Under the pieces are notes generated by a model. The model searched no databases. It had not been told where the DNA came from and saw only the letters and a program-made list of their open reading frames with translations. Position numbers and translations under genes: made by a program. Shown in pieces: positions 7,329-16,516 of a stretch of 64,000 nucleotides of DNA (position 1 is its first letter; each line of letters opens with the position of its first letter). Source of the stretch: Emticicia sp. BO119 (GTDB taxonomy: Bacteria > Bacteroidota > Bacteroidia > Cytophagales > Spirosomataceae); assembly GCF_013912375.1 (NCBI RefSeq), contig NZ_JACETV010000001.1, forward strand, positions 558,001-622,000, written 5' to 3'.

Positions 7329-10300
7329 ATGAAAAAAACGCTTTTAACCTCAACAATTACCTTTTTAACAGTATTTTGTCTGCAAGCACAAAATAAACTT
7401 TTGCTTCGGCAGCCAGCCATTAATAAAGATGGCTCTTTAGTCGCTTTTTCTTTTCAGGGAGACATCTGGACGGTACCAACTTCAGGTGGCAAAGCTTCCC
7501 GCCTTACAATTCATGACGCTTATGAGTCAAATCCTGTTTTTAGCCCGGATGGCAAACAGATAGCCTTTTCAGGAGCAAGATTTGGCAATAATGACATTTT
7601 TGTGATGTCAACCGAGGGTAGTATGCCTAAAAGACTTACCTTTCATTCGGGCTCTGATAACATTTCAAGCTGGACTCAGCCGGATAAAATTTTATTCTCG
7701 ACTAATCGGGAGTTCAGACAAATTGAGCGACCCAATGAAGTGTATGCAATTAATCCGAAAGGTGGTACTGAGTCAAGAGTCCTGGATGCCGTTGGGTTCG
7801 ACCCGGTTCTCTCGCCTGATGGGCGTTTCTTGGCATTTGTTCGTGGTGATATTAATCCGGTTGCCCGTCAGGCATATAAAGGAAGCTCTGATCGTGATAT
7901 CTGGATTTACGATACAAAAAACAAAACCTATCAGCAATTGCCGGGGTTTGAAACCAACGATGTTTTTCCGCAATGGGGTAGTAGTAATACTTTATATTTT
8001 TTGAGTAGCGAATCAGGAGCATATAATATTTATCGCCTGAAATTAGACGCCAATGGGAAAGCGGGTAATACACCAGAAAAACTCACCAATTTTAAAGATG
8101 AGTCAATCCGTGCCTTTAGTGTGTCTGCCGATGGTGGTTCAATTGTTTTTGAAAAAGACATGAATCTTTATACAATGAAGACAGATAAAGGTTCGGCCCA
8201 AAAACTGAATGTAATAATAAGTGCTGATGACCGTCTTGACGCCACCGAGCAGAAAACCTTAAATTCAGGAGCAAATGATTATGCGGTTTCGCCAAATGGT
8301 AAATTGATTGCTTTTTCTATTCGAGGCGAGATATTTATTAAAGAGGCCGATAAGGAAAAAGCAAGAAGTATTAATGTTTCAGAAAATGCTTATAGAGATG
8401 TAGAACCAACGTGGTTGAACGATTCCACTTTGTTGTTTACAAGCGACAGAGCCAACGGTAATTTTGATATTTACATGGCACGGTCAATTGATACTATGCA
8501 ACACAATGTATTCAGATCAATGAAACATGGGTTGGTTCAGGTTACAAAAACTACTGGTGATGAAACCAATTTAGTGGTATCGCCTGACAACAAAAAAATT
8601 GCCTATGTACGCGGTAGAGGAACTTTTGTTGTAGCAGATATTAGTGCTGATGGTAAATTATCGAACGAAAAAGTATTAAATGATAGCTGGGATAGCCCGA
8701 ATGGTATTGCCTGGAGCCCAGATAGCAAATGGATAGCCTATGCAGTGAGTGATTTGTATTTCAATCAGGAAATTTTTATCCAGGCGGCTGATAACTCAAC
8801 CAAGCCTGTGAATGTAACCATGCATCCGCGAACTGATGGTCGACCGTTCTGGAGTGCTGATGGCTCAAAATTAGGATTCATTTCGGCGCGTAGTACAGGC
8901 CGTAGCAACGATGTTTGGTTTATATGGTTGAAAAAAGAAGATTGGGAAAGAGAAACACAGGATTGGCAGGAAAGGGACACACCAGAGATTTCTGCTGCAC
9001 CTGCCAAAGGAGGAAGTGATAAAAAAGCTCCGAAGCCTGTTAAGATTGATTTTGATAAAATTCATGAAAGAATTGTGCGTGTTACAAGTTTTCCGGGTGA
9101 CGAAAGTGACCTGGCAATTTCGAAAGATGGAGAAACATTCTATTATACCACCTCCTCAAGCAACTCAAGAGGTCGTGATTTGTATAGTATTAAATGGGAT
9201 GGTAAAGATCTGAAGGAAATCACGAAAGGAGGCGCTAATCCTAACGGTGTTACGATGGACAGGGAGGGAAAGTACTTGTACTATATGCGTATGGGTGGAG
9301 CTTTGGCAAGAATAGATATGAAGTCTAACGCAACGGAGTCATTACCTTATCTTGCTAAAATGAAAGTTGATTATAATGCCGAGAGAACACAGGTATTTGA
9401 AGAAGCGTGGCGTACAATCAGAGATGGTTTCTATGATCCTAAGTTTCATGGAAATGACTGGGTTAAACTGCACGACAAATATAAAGAACGTTGTATCAAT
9501 GCCAGTACAAGTAATGATTTCAGAGATATGTTTAATTTATTGTTGGGCGAACTGAACTCAAGCCATATGGGTATGACTGTAACCGACCGTATTGAAACTC
9601 AAAAAGAAACTACCGGGCTTTTAGGAACCGAATTAGTACCTGTAAGTGGTGGTGTAAAAATTACTCACATAGTGCCGGGTACACCTGCCGATAAAGAAAA
9701 AAGTAAATTGAATGAAGGTGACGTAATTACGGCAGTAAATGGCCAGGAGGTAAATGCTGATGATAATTTTTATGATTTGTTGAATGGACTGGTAAACGAA
9801 AAAGTATTGCTCAATGTGCGCGGGGCAGATGGTAAATCAAGAGAAGTAGTGATTCGTTTAACAAATAGCATTACTAATAATTTGTATGAAGAATGGGTTG
9901 AGAATCGTAAAAAATTAGTTGATAAATATTCTAATGGTCGTTTGGGTTATATCCACATCAGAAGTATGGATTTTCCGAGTTTTGAGGTAGTAGAAAGAGA
10001 GTTTACTGCCGCAGGATTCGGCAAGGAGGGGCTTGTGATTGACGTACGCTACAATGGGGGTGGTTCAACTACCGATTACCTCATGACGATTCTGAACTAT
10101 AAACAGCACGCTTACACTATTCCAAGAGGAGCAAGTGAAGATCTGGAAAAAGATAAGTTGAAGTTCAAAAGCTATTATCCGATTGGAGAGCGTCTGGTAT
10201 ATGCTGCATGGACAAAGCCATCAATCGCACTTTGCAATGAGGGTAGTTACTCAAATGCCGAGATTTTCTCTCATGCCTACAAAACCTTAGGCGTTGGTAA

Positions 10301-10541
10301 ACTCGTAGGTGTGCCAACCAATGGTTCGGTAATTTCAACAGGTGGCAAGTCTTTGATGGATGGATCGTTTGTTCGTCTGCCGGGTCGTGGCTGGTTTACA
10401 AAGGCAACTGATAAAAATCAGGAATTAGGTGCTGCCATACCTGATATTATTGTAGAAAATCAGCCAGATTGGTTAGCCAAAGGAACTGACGACCAGTTGA
10501 GGGCGGCAGTTGATGAGTTGTTGAAAGAAATAAAGAAATAA
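7329..10541 (+). CDS. Tricorn-like S41 family serine protease
   Basis: 1070 residues: a signal peptide (1-20), a PD40/WD40-like beta-propeller region (about 30-560, repeats such as FSPDGKQIAFSG), a linker, the tricorn core (about 690-760), a PDZ domain (about 770-855) and an S41 tail-specific protease domain (about 870-1060). Catalytic candidates are S745-H746 (LNSSHMGM) and the nucleophile S975 (EGSYSNAEIF), matching tricorn active-site motifs. Tricorn proteases degrade oligopeptides; this exported form likely handles peptides in the periplasm. It stands alone between terminated genes. Length is normal for the bacterial tricorn family. Confidence 0.9.
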   Translation: MKKTLLTSTITFLTVFCLQAQNKLLLRQPAINKDGSLVAFSFQGDIWTVPTSGGKASRLTIHDAYESNPVFSPDGKQIAFSGARFGNNDIFVMSTEGSMPKRLTFHSGSDNISSWTQPDKILFSTNREFRQIERPNEVYAINPKGGTESRVLDAVGFDPVLSPDGRFLAFVRGDINPVARQAYKGSSDRDIWIYDTKNKTYQQLPGFETNDVFPQWGSSNTLYFLSSESGAYNIYRLKLDANGKAGNTPEKLTNFKDESIRAFSVSADGGSIVFEKDMNLYTMKTDKGSAQKLNVIISADDRLDATEQKTLNSGANDYAVSPNGKLIAFSIRGEIFIKEADKEKARSINVSENAYRDVEPTWLNDSTLLFTSDRANGNFDIYMARSIDTMQHNVFRSMKHGLVQVTKTTGDETNLVVSPDNKKIAYVRGRGTFVVADISADGKLSNEKVLNDSWDSPNGIAWSPDSKWIAYAVSDLYFNQEIFIQAADNSTKPVNVTMHPRTDGRPFWSADGSKLGFISARSTGRSNDVWFIWLKKEDWERETQDWQERDTPEISAAPAKGGSDKKAPKPVKIDFDKIHERIVRVTSFPGDESDLAISKDGETFYYTTSSSNSRGRDLYSIKWDGKDLKEITKGGANPNGVTMDREGKYLYYMRMGGALARIDMKSNATESLPYLAKMKVDYNAERTQVFEEAWRTIRDGFYDPKFHGNDWVKLHDKYKERCINASTSNDFRDMFNLLLGELNSSHMGMTVTDRIETQKETTGLLGTELVPVSGGVKITHIVPGTPADKEKSKLNEGDVITAVNGQEVNADDNFYDLLNGLVNEKVLLNVRGADGKSREVVIRLTNSITNNLYEEWVENRKKLVDKYSNGRLGYIHIRSMDFPSFEVVEREFTAAGFGKEGLVIDVRYNGGGSTTDYLMTILNYKQHAYTIPRGASEDLEKDKLKFKSYYPIGERLVYAAWTKPSIALCNEGSYSNAEIFSHAYKTLGVGKLVGVPTNGSVISTGGKSLMDGSFVRLPGRGWFTKATDKNQELGAAIPDIIVENQPDWLAKGTDDQLRAAVDELLKEIKK

Positions 10542-10596
10542 AGAAAAACACCCATTGTACCTAAAACGGGATAAAGAATAAAGTAGTAGTTTTTTG

Positions 10597-10632
10597 AAAG
10601 CCATTCAAATGTCAGTTTGAATGGCTTTTTTA
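10597..10632 (+). terminator. Intrinsic terminator of S41 protease gene
   Basis: A perfect 13-base stem AAAGCCATTCAAA / TTTGAATGGCTTT with a 6-base loop and a run of T, 56 bases after the stop codon. Confidence 0.9.
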
Positions 10633-10684
10633 TAAGGTATCTCATAAGTTTTCATCCCCATTTAGGTTTAATGTTTTCTAAATC

Positions 10685-10729
10685 CCCCAATATGGGGTAA
10701 AACAATCAAATGATAGCATTCTATTTTTG
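10685..10729 (+). promoter_or_regulatory. Activator-type promoter of receptor gene at 10757
   Basis: Palindrome CCCCAATATGGGG at 10685-10697 (centre 10691) and -7 box TATTTTTG at 10722-10729. The centre-to-box distance is 31, as at the other two receptor promoters of this window. No TTG stands at -33, so an activator bound near -42 is likely needed. Confidence 0.6.
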
Positions 10730-10756
10730 CCTTATCGAATATGAAAAAGCATTATT

Positions 10757-13192
10757 ATGAAAAAGCTATTTACTGTTTACTTGTTAGGTATTACTATGCC
10801 CGTTTATGCCCAAACCTTATCAGGAAAGATAGAAGGGCAAGTAAATGATGATACCAAAAAATTGGTTGAATTTGCCAATGTAACACTTCACCACGAAAAA
10901 GATTCATCGCTTGTTAAAGTTGCCATTACAGATGATAAAGGGAATTTTGGGTTTGAAAACATTCATGAAGGTCGATATTTTGTTAAGGTTTCTCAGGTTG
11001 GCTATCAGAAATACAAATCTCCGGTTTTTGGTTTAAACGCCGATAATAAAAACATTAAACTGTCTTCTATTGAATTATTAACCGATGCCAAGGCATTGGG
11101 CGAAGTTACCGTTCGTTCAAGCAAACCTTTTATTGAGCGTGAAATTGACAAAATTGTGCTGAATGTAGAGAATAGCATCACTTCTGCAGGAAACAGTGTA
11201 ATAGAAGTATTAGAAAAAGCTCCGGGTGTAACAGTGGATGCCGATGGAAATATTTCTCTTAAGGGAAAGCAAGGGGTATTAATATTAATTGATGGCAAAC
11301 CAACCAATCTTTCTACTACAGATTTGGCCAATATGCTGAGAGGAATGGCTGCTAATCAGATTGAAAAAATTGAATTGATTACTAATCCTTCAGCTAAATA
11401 TGATGCTACTGGTAATGCAGGGATTATTAATATCCGTATGAAACGAGATAAAAGACTGGGTATGAATGGTAGCATAAATCTGAGTGCCGGACAAGGGTTA
11501 CGTTTTAAGCAAAACGCTGGGCTTAATCTAAATTACAGAGATAAAAAATGGAATTTATTTGGTAATCTAACACAAGTAAACAGAGGAGGAGAAAACAGAA
11601 CAGTACTTAACCGGAAGTTTGTGGCTGGTGATGCCAGTATTTCTACCTTAACCCAAAGACCCATACAATTACCGCATTTCAGTTCGCAGAATTTAAAGGT
11701 AGGAGTAGATTATTTTTTAAGTCGCAAAACTACTTTAGGTGCGAATATAAATGGAGTGATAAACAATATTGTGGTCAGGGCAAGCACCCCCAGTGATTTC
11801 AAAGACCCAAGCGGGACTATCACTAATAGTAATGTAACAAATAATTCTAATAAAGATCGTTGGCGAAATTATACCCTGAATCTGAACCTGAAACATACTT
11901 TTGACAGTACCGGTAAAGAATTGACTGCCGACCTTGATTATGCCAGTTATAATCAACGGATTATCCAGAATTCTACAACCGAAACCACTTACTTGCCAGG
12001 GCAGGCTTTGCCACCTGCTTATATTTTAAGAGGTGATTTGCCTTCTGATATTGACATCAGGACTATCAAGATTGATTATGTACATCCTTTAAGTAAAGAA
12101 ACAAAGTTTGAAATAGGAGCCAAAAGTAGTTTTGTAAGCAATGATGGCAATGCCCAGTATTATCTGTTGCAAGATGGTGCAGAGATTGTAGATATAACCC
12201 GAACCAACCATTTTATCTACCACGAGAATATCAATGCAGGGTATTTGAATTTTAATACAAAATTCAAGAAAACGGGTATTCAGTTAGGTTTACGAGGAGA
12301 ACAGACAATTGCCGAGGGAAATCAACTATCAACTAACGCAACTTTTAGCCGCAAATATTTCCAGTTGTTTCCAACGGTGTTTATCCGACAGGAAATCAAC
12401 AAAAACCATGAGTTAAGTCTGAATGTAGGCAGACGTATCCAACGCCCCAATTATCAGGATTTGAATCCCTTTAAATTTTTCCTTGATATCTACGTCTATC
12501 GTGAGGGAAACCCGCAATTACAGCCTCAGTTTACATTTAATTCAGAGCTTGCTTATACCTTTAAGCAGCAGTATAACATTACCTTTTACCATAGCCGAAC
12601 GAGAGATATTATCTCGACAGTACTGATTCAGAATGATATTACTAAAGTAGCTGCCCAATCACAACAGAACCTCAATAACTTAGAAACCATCGGATATAAT
12701 ATCTCATTTCCGGTGAAATATGCTAAGTGGTGGAATGGCAACCTTTATTTTGAGAATTATAACAACAGGTATTGGGGTAAGTTCCTGAATGGGGAGTTCA
12801 ATCAGCAACTAACCACTTTCTTTGTTAATACCACCAACACATTTACGATTGGTAAAAACTGGAATGCCGAATTAACAGGCTATTATCAATCACCATTCCT
12901 TTTCGGAACATTCAAGATACTTTCGCAGGCGCAAATAGCATTAGGCTTGCAGAGACAACTCTGGCAACGCAAAGGAACATTGAAGCTTAGTGTAAGTGAC
13001 CCATTCTTAACCCAAAGAAATAATATGATTGTGAAATACCAGAATATGGATATGACTCTGCGTCGCCGCCTGGACAGCAGAGTGGTTACAGTGGCATTTA
13101 ACTATCGTTTTGGTAAATCAACAGTAGCACCTGCACGCAGAAGAAATAGTGGCTCGGAAGAAGAAAACCGCAGGATTCAGACCAACGGATAA
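10757..13192 (+). CDS. TonB-dependent receptor-like outer membrane beta-barrel protein
   Basis: 811 residues, paralogue of the protein at 684. Signal peptide at 1-18 (VYAQ). Carboxypeptidase-regulatory-like domain at about 22-110 (HHEKDSSLVKVAITDDKGNF). Plug with LSLKGKQGVLILIDGKP-type and LITNPSAKYDATGNAGI motifs at about 165-225. Beta-barrel to the end, with a tail rich in Arg, Ser and Glu. A single-gene unit with its own promoter and terminator, sharing an operator-like palindrome with its paralogue. No SusD-like or ABC partner is adjacent; the ligand is unknown. Confidence 0.88.
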   Translation: MKKLFTVYLLGITMPVYAQTLSGKIEGQVNDDTKKLVEFANVTLHHEKDSSLVKVAITDDKGNFGFENIHEGRYFVKVSQVGYQKYKSPVFGLNADNKNIKLSSIELLTDAKALGEVTVRSSKPFIEREIDKIVLNVENSITSAGNSVIEVLEKAPGVTVDADGNISLKGKQGVLILIDGKPTNLSTTDLANMLRGMAANQIEKIELITNPSAKYDATGNAGIINIRMKRDKRLGMNGSINLSAGQGLRFKQNAGLNLNYRDKKWNLFGNLTQVNRGGENRTVLNRKFVAGDASISTLTQRPIQLPHFSSQNLKVGVDYFLSRKTTLGANINGVINNIVVRASTPSDFKDPSGTITNSNVTNNSNKDRWRNYTLNLNLKHTFDSTGKELTADLDYASYNQRIIQNSTTETTYLPGQALPPAYILRGDLPSDIDIRTIKIDYVHPLSKETKFEIGAKSSFVSNDGNAQYYLLQDGAEIVDITRTNHFIYHENINAGYLNFNTKFKKTGIQLGLRGEQTIAEGNQLSTNATFSRKYFQLFPTVFIRQEINKNHELSLNVGRRIQRPNYQDLNPFKFFLDIYVYREGNPQLQPQFTFNSELAYTFKQQYNITFYHSRTRDIISTVLIQNDITKVAAQSQQNLNNLETIGYNISFPVKYAKWWNGNLYFENYNNRYWGKFLNGEFNQQLTTFFVNTTNTFTIGKNWNAELTGYYQSPFLFGTFKILSQAQIALGLQRQLWQRKGTLKLSVSDPFLTQRNNMIVKYQNMDMTLRRRLDSRVVTVAFNYRFGKSTVAPARRRNSGSEEENRRIQTNG

Positions 13193-13231
13193 TCCCTCTA
13201 TTTTGAGGCTTACATACAGTTTGTTAGTTTT

Positions 13232-13264
13232 AAAATCCTATCCGATTGCGATAGGATTTTTTTT
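13232..13264 (+). terminator. Intrinsic terminator of second receptor gene
   Basis: Stem AAAATCCTATC / GATAGGATTTT (11 bases), 7-base loop, followed by a T run, 39 bases after the stop. Confidence 0.88.
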
Positions 13265-13306
13265 AACAAATTTTAACAAATCAATGGGTTGCCGTTCATC
13301 ACAATC

Positions 13307-13351
13307 ACCCAAATTGGGTTACTATATAACCCCAGTAGATTAGTATTTTTG
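13307..13351 (+). promoter_or_regulatory. Duplicated receptor promoter before broken third copy
   Basis: Palindrome ACCCAAATTGGGT at 13307-13319 (centre 13313) and TATTTTTG at 13344-13351, again 31 bases apart. The 30 bases after the -7 box closely match those before the gene at 10757, including the start codon context. Confidence 0.5.
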
Positions 13352-13376
13352 TCTTATTGATTATGAAAAGCATATT

Positions 13377-13742
13377 ATGAAAAAGCTATTTACAACTTAT
13401 TGGCAATCTTATGCCTCAACGAGCCATTTATGTCCAGGTCTGGAGTATAGCTCAGTAGTTGTAAATACCTATTTTCTTCAAAATTGTGTGGCAAATCTTT
13501 TAAATGGCAATGATTTTAAATGTGAGATTAATATACGATTAATTTCTTTTAATTTTTTTGTTGATTTTGCAACATATCCAAAGGTAAATCCGTTGTTATT
13601 AACGTATAGTGCTGAAATCACACACACGTATAGACAAACGCTTACTACCTCGTTTACTTTCAGTCGTCCGGCTGATGTGTTACCCTCAGTACTTTTTGGG
13701 AGTATTCCCAAATCTAATACCACTGTTAGTGGTTGGAAATAG
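13377..13742 (+). pseudogene. Remnant of a third receptor gene 5' end
   Basis: The first codons (MKKLFT) and the preceding ~35 bases nearly repeat those of the receptor gene at 10757: both have the -7 box, a short leader with ATGAAAAAGCAT-like sequence, then ATGAAAAAGCTATTTAC. After about 60 bases the similarity fades; the expected signal peptide, plug and barrel are missing. The frame stays open for 121 codons, but its composition does not resemble any domain I recognise. The likely history is duplication of the receptor 5' region followed by decay, or an insertion that separated the 5' end from its gene. A new short secreted protein is the less likely alternative. Confidence 0.45.
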
Positions 13743-14414
13743 CTTTGTCCTCATAAGGGATGGGTTTAGTAATTTATGCCTAAACAAGCGACAAAAAAGG
13801 ACAATTAATAGTGAAGTGAGGAGGTGCGTTTGGATTATATAGTATAAACTTGCTTACTTTGCCACAACAAAGAGTTAAAAGGGTCAATAAAAATGATAGT
13901 GTAGAAGATGCAAGTTATTTCGGGGAGAGGGGTCAGAAAAAAACTAAAATTCAGGTTTTGAATCAATCCGTGAAATAAATTAAGTGAGGTTGAATGGAGT
14001 ATATATTTTTAGTGCAAAATTTTCTACGGAGAAGTCCGGATTTTGCCAAATGGCGATTTGAGTTTTTAAAAAAACGAAATAGAAACGTTGTTGGCTCAAA
14101 TTTTAGTGAATGAATTTAAGGTGTCATATCAGACCCAAGACCGCATATTTCTGTAAGGGATAAGACAAAAAAAATATGACCGTTTACAACAACGGGAAAG
14201 AATTTATACAGTTTAGTTTAGTTTATTGAGACAAAAACCGGCCGCATTGAGTCGGTTTTTTTTTGTATATTATTATAGATTTTCCGTTAATAAAACCTGG
14301 TTCTTTATTTCTGCGTAGAGAAATCAGAAAATTTAATATTTTCTTAATCTCAACGTATTATTAAACGCGAATGTATCGAAAATGTTTTGTTGGCGGTATC
14401 AATTTTAATATTCT
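13743..14414. other. Decayed or non-coding stretch
   Basis: No intact gene. There are short, interrupted reading frames: 13850-13978 (+, TTG start, 42 codons, product includes PQQRVKRVNKNDSVEDASYF), 13994-14113 (+, 39 codons) and a piece ending near 14210. The first has amino-acid usage like a real protein tail. A terminator hairpin at 14233-14264 suggests that a + strand unit once ended here. It follows directly on the broken receptor copy. Confidence 0.4.
14233..14264 (+). terminator. Intrinsic terminator
   Basis: AAAAACCG / CGGTTTTT stem with a 12-base loop and a long T run. It has no intact gene in front of it on this strand, which supports decay of an upstream gene. Confidence 0.7.
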
Positions 14415-14852
14415 TTATATCCACTTCTCTACTGTATTCTTTATTGTAAAAAGGGTTGTTCGCCAATAAAATTCTAAATGCTTGCGGATACTTTCTGTTG
14501 GGAAGTTCTCAATGTTAAGTATCATTTTAGTGGTGTTATCAATTGGTTCCAAGATGAATGTAAGCATCGAATAGCTTTCTGGTATATCCGGTAACTTTGA
14601 AACTGAACTCAAATGAGTAAAACTCAATTTCCTTTCTTTATCAAAGGCTAATACAAGCCCTTTATTTTCAAACTTTACATGATGGAATCCTTTGATGATG
14701 ATGGGAGTATTGACTTGCCAGTTTGTTAGTACTTCTATCTCCATGCCTGGGTCGTCAAGCCATTGGGGTATAATTTCAATATCTGTTAAGGTTTGCCAAA
14801 CTTTAGTGGGATTGGAGTTTATAGTAATACTGGTTGAGAAGTTGTCAGACAT
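14415..14852 (-). CDS. SRPBCC (AHSA1/polyketide cyclase-like) family protein
   Basis: 145 residues with the START/Bet v1-like layout of SRPBCC proteins: an early strand plus NPTKVWQTLTDIEIIPQWLDD (about 12-32), central beta-strands with SVSKLPDIPESYSMLTFILEP, and a long C-terminal helix (about 115-143). These proteins bind hydrophobic ligands; many are annotated AHSA1-like without known function. It lies alone, on the strand opposite to aroC, next to a small Cys-rich gene upstream. Length is normal for the family. Confidence 0.75.
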   Translation of the reverse strand: MSDNFSTSITINSNPTKVWQTLTDIEIIPQWLDDPGMEIEVLTNWQVNTPIIIKGFHHVKFENKGLVLAFDKERKLSFTHLSSVSKLPDIPESYSMLTFILEPIDNTTKMILNIENFPTESIRKHLEFYWRTTLFTIKNTVEKWI

Positions 14853-15328
14853 GGAATTAAATTTATAGGCAGTTTATCAACAGAGTTATCTATAGAAAAG
14901 TTTATAAGGCTTAGGTATTATACTCAATATAGGTGATGGGTTTAGACTCATTTCCATTCCAATAAATATGTATTCTTTTGTAACTACTACATTTTAGGAT
15001 ACTTGTCATTTTGATAGATAGTTCTTCACTATCTATATTTTCTTCAAGTTTATCATAATCTACATCAGAAATCATAAGCCATTCATGTGGACAGGGGATC
15101 TCACTTAGACTAATTATATTTCCACAACTGCATACTATTTTCGGAATATCTGTTCAATTATTTTAATCATCTTATAAAAAATAGATCTATTTCCTGCTAT
15201 TTATTAATTCTTTAATAGTCAGTAAATTAGCTAATAGAAATCAAAACCCAAAATATCTCATCCATACCCCAACATTTTGTCGTAATTTTGATGCAGTATA
15301 TTATAACCTAAGTTTTTGTTTTTCTCTC
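14853..15328. other. Gap before aroC, holding a small reverse-strand gene
   Basis: Apart from the small Cys-rich reading frame at 14911-15147, this region is AT-rich leader sequence. TAATTTTG at 15283-15290 is a good -7 box for aroC. TTATCAACA and TTATCTATA near 14876-14900 resemble single DnaA boxes but are only two and imperfect. Confidence 0.4.
14911..15147 (-). CDS. Small Cys-containing protein with non-standard start (or broken start)
   Basis: An open frame of 78 codons on the reverse strand. Its product starts (I/M)PKIVCSCGNIISLSEIPCP and contains CxC, a further Cys in PCPHEW, the stretch SDVDYDKLEENIDSEELSIK, and LKCSSYKRIHIYWNG near the end. It resembles small zinc-ribbon proteins that begin MPxIxCxCG; here the second knuckle is reduced to one Cys (LKCSSY). 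The frame is limited upstream by a stop 9 bases before, and the only codon at the expected start is ATT. Either ATT is used as a start, or the gene lost its ATG by one substitution. An internal ATG would drop the Cys-rich part. Family not named with confidence. Confidence 0.5.
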   Translation of the reverse strand: MPKIVCSCGNIISLSEIPCPHEWLMISDVDYDKLEENIDSEELSIKMTSILKCSSYKRIHIYWNGNESKPITYIEYNT

Positions 15329-16408
15329 ATGAGTAGTACGTACGGAACAATTTTTAAGATTTCAACATTTGGCGAGTCGCATGGTACAGCCATTGGCGTA
15401 GTAATAGATGGTTGCCCAGCAGGAGTAGATTTTGACGAAGCATTTATTCAGAACGAATTAGACCGTCGTAAACCCGGACAATCGCGTATTACTACGCAGC
15501 GTAAAGAAGCCGATGAATTTCAGGTATTGTCAGGGGTTTTTGAGGGAAAAACCACAGGTACACCCATAGCTATGGTGATTCAGAACGAAGACCAACGTTC
15601 TAAGGACTACGGACATATAGCGCATCAGTTCCGCCCTTCACATGCTGACTATACTTATACAGCTAAATATGGAGTACGCGATTATCGTGGTGGAGGCCGT
15701 AGTTCCGCCCGTGAAACTGCCGCCCGTGTAGCCGCAGGCGCTTTGGCTAAAATTCTATTGTCGACACAACAGATTTCTATACAAGCGTATGTTTCACAAG
15801 TAGGAAAAATCAAATTGGGTAAGGAATACTGGGAGCTGGATTTGTCAAAAACTGATGATAATGCTGTGCGTTGTCCAGATGAAGCCGTTGCACAACAGAT
15901 GTTCGATTTTATTGATGAAACCCGTAAAAAAGGTGATTCGATAGGGGGTATTATCACCTGTGTTATTAAAGGTGTTCCGGCAGGATGGGGAGAGCCTGTG
16001 TTTGACAAGCTACATGCTGAGTTAGGAAAGTCCATGTTGGGCATTAATGCCGTGAAGGGTTTTGAATATGGGAGTGGATTTGAAGGTGTTGAGCTCTATG
16101 GCTCGCAGCACAATGATGAGTTCTATATGGGTGAAGATGGCAAAGTGCACACCAAAACCAATCATTCCGGCGGTATTCAGGGTGGGATTTCTAATGGTGA
16201 AGATATTTATTTCAGAGTGGCTTTCAAGCCTGTGGCAACTATTATGCAAGACCAGGAGAGTGTAAATGATGCTGGCGAAAAAGTAACGGTATCGGGCAAA
16301 GGTCGCCACGACCCATGTGTATTACCACGTGCCGTACCAATTGTAGAAGCAATGGCCGCACTGGTTTTAGCTGATTTTAGCTTAAGAAGCAAGACTAATA
16401 AGTTATAA
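15329..16408 (+). CDS. aroC: Chorismate synthase
   Basis: 359 residues, full length. It catalyses the last step of the shikimate pathway, 5-enolpyruvylshikimate-3-phosphate to chorismate, using reduced FMN. Signature motifs are [18 protein letters not shown] (about 13-30), [27 protein letters not shown] (about 120-135) and [16 protein letters not shown] (about 328-343). Chorismate feeds aromatic amino acids and menaquinone; menA lies in the same window at 60408 but not in the same operon. The following methyltransferase gene has its own promoter. Start ATG at 15329 gives the usual N-terminus ([19 protein letters not shown]). Confidence 0.96.
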   Translation: MSSTYGTIFKISTFGESHGTAIGVVIDGCPAGVDFDEAFIQNELDRRKPGQSRITTQRKEADEFQVLSGVFEGKTTGTPIAMVIQNEDQRSKDYGHIAHQFRPSHADYTYTAKYGVRDYRGGGRSSARETAARVAAGALAKILLSTQQISIQAYVSQVGKIKLGKEYWELDLSKTDDNAVRCPDEAVAQQMFDFIDETRKKGDSIGGIITCVIKGVPAGWGEPVFDKLHAELGKSMLGINAVKGFEYGSGFEGVELYGSQHNDEFYMGEDGKVHTKTNHSGGIQGGISNGEDIYFRVAFKPVATIMQDQESVNDAGEKVTVSGKGRHDPCVLPRAVPIVEAMAALVLADFSLRSKTNKL

Positions 16409-16469
16409 AAACAATCTTTGCAGAAAGACCGTTTAATAGGTATCAGGGCAAAAAAAGACCCCTGTGCAC

Positions 16470-16498
16470 TTGGTTTTTTCAAAATTGTTCTATTTTTG
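16470..16498 (+). promoter_or_regulatory. Promoter of O-methyltransferase gene
   Basis: TTG at 16470-16472, an 18-base spacer and TATTTTTG at 16491-16498. It lies 19 bases before ATG 16517 and inside the longer open frame that starts at 16418, so it decides in favour of the later start. Confidence 0.6.
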
Positions 16499-16516
16499 TA
16501 TCAAAATGCTTTCCTG

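Noticed and set aside
13445-13475. tRNA-like D-arm sequence (TATAGCTCAGTAGTTGT)
   Set aside because: No GGTTCGA T-loop or matching acceptor stem follows at the right distance.
13478-13723. 81-codon reverse-strand frame opposite the broken receptor copy
   Set aside because: Some segments look protein-like (NNNGFTFGYVAKSTKKL), but no start context, promoter or family could be supported; the region appears decayed.
13994-14113. 39-codon + strand frame (MEYIFLVQNFLRRSPDF...)
   Set aside because: Too short and unrecognised; it lies in a decayed stretch and has no promoter of its own.
14874-14900. Two DnaA-box-like 9-mers (TTATCAACA, TTATCTATA)
   Set aside because: Only two, each with mismatches to TTATCCACA, no AT-rich unwinding array and far from dnaA; not enough for an origin.
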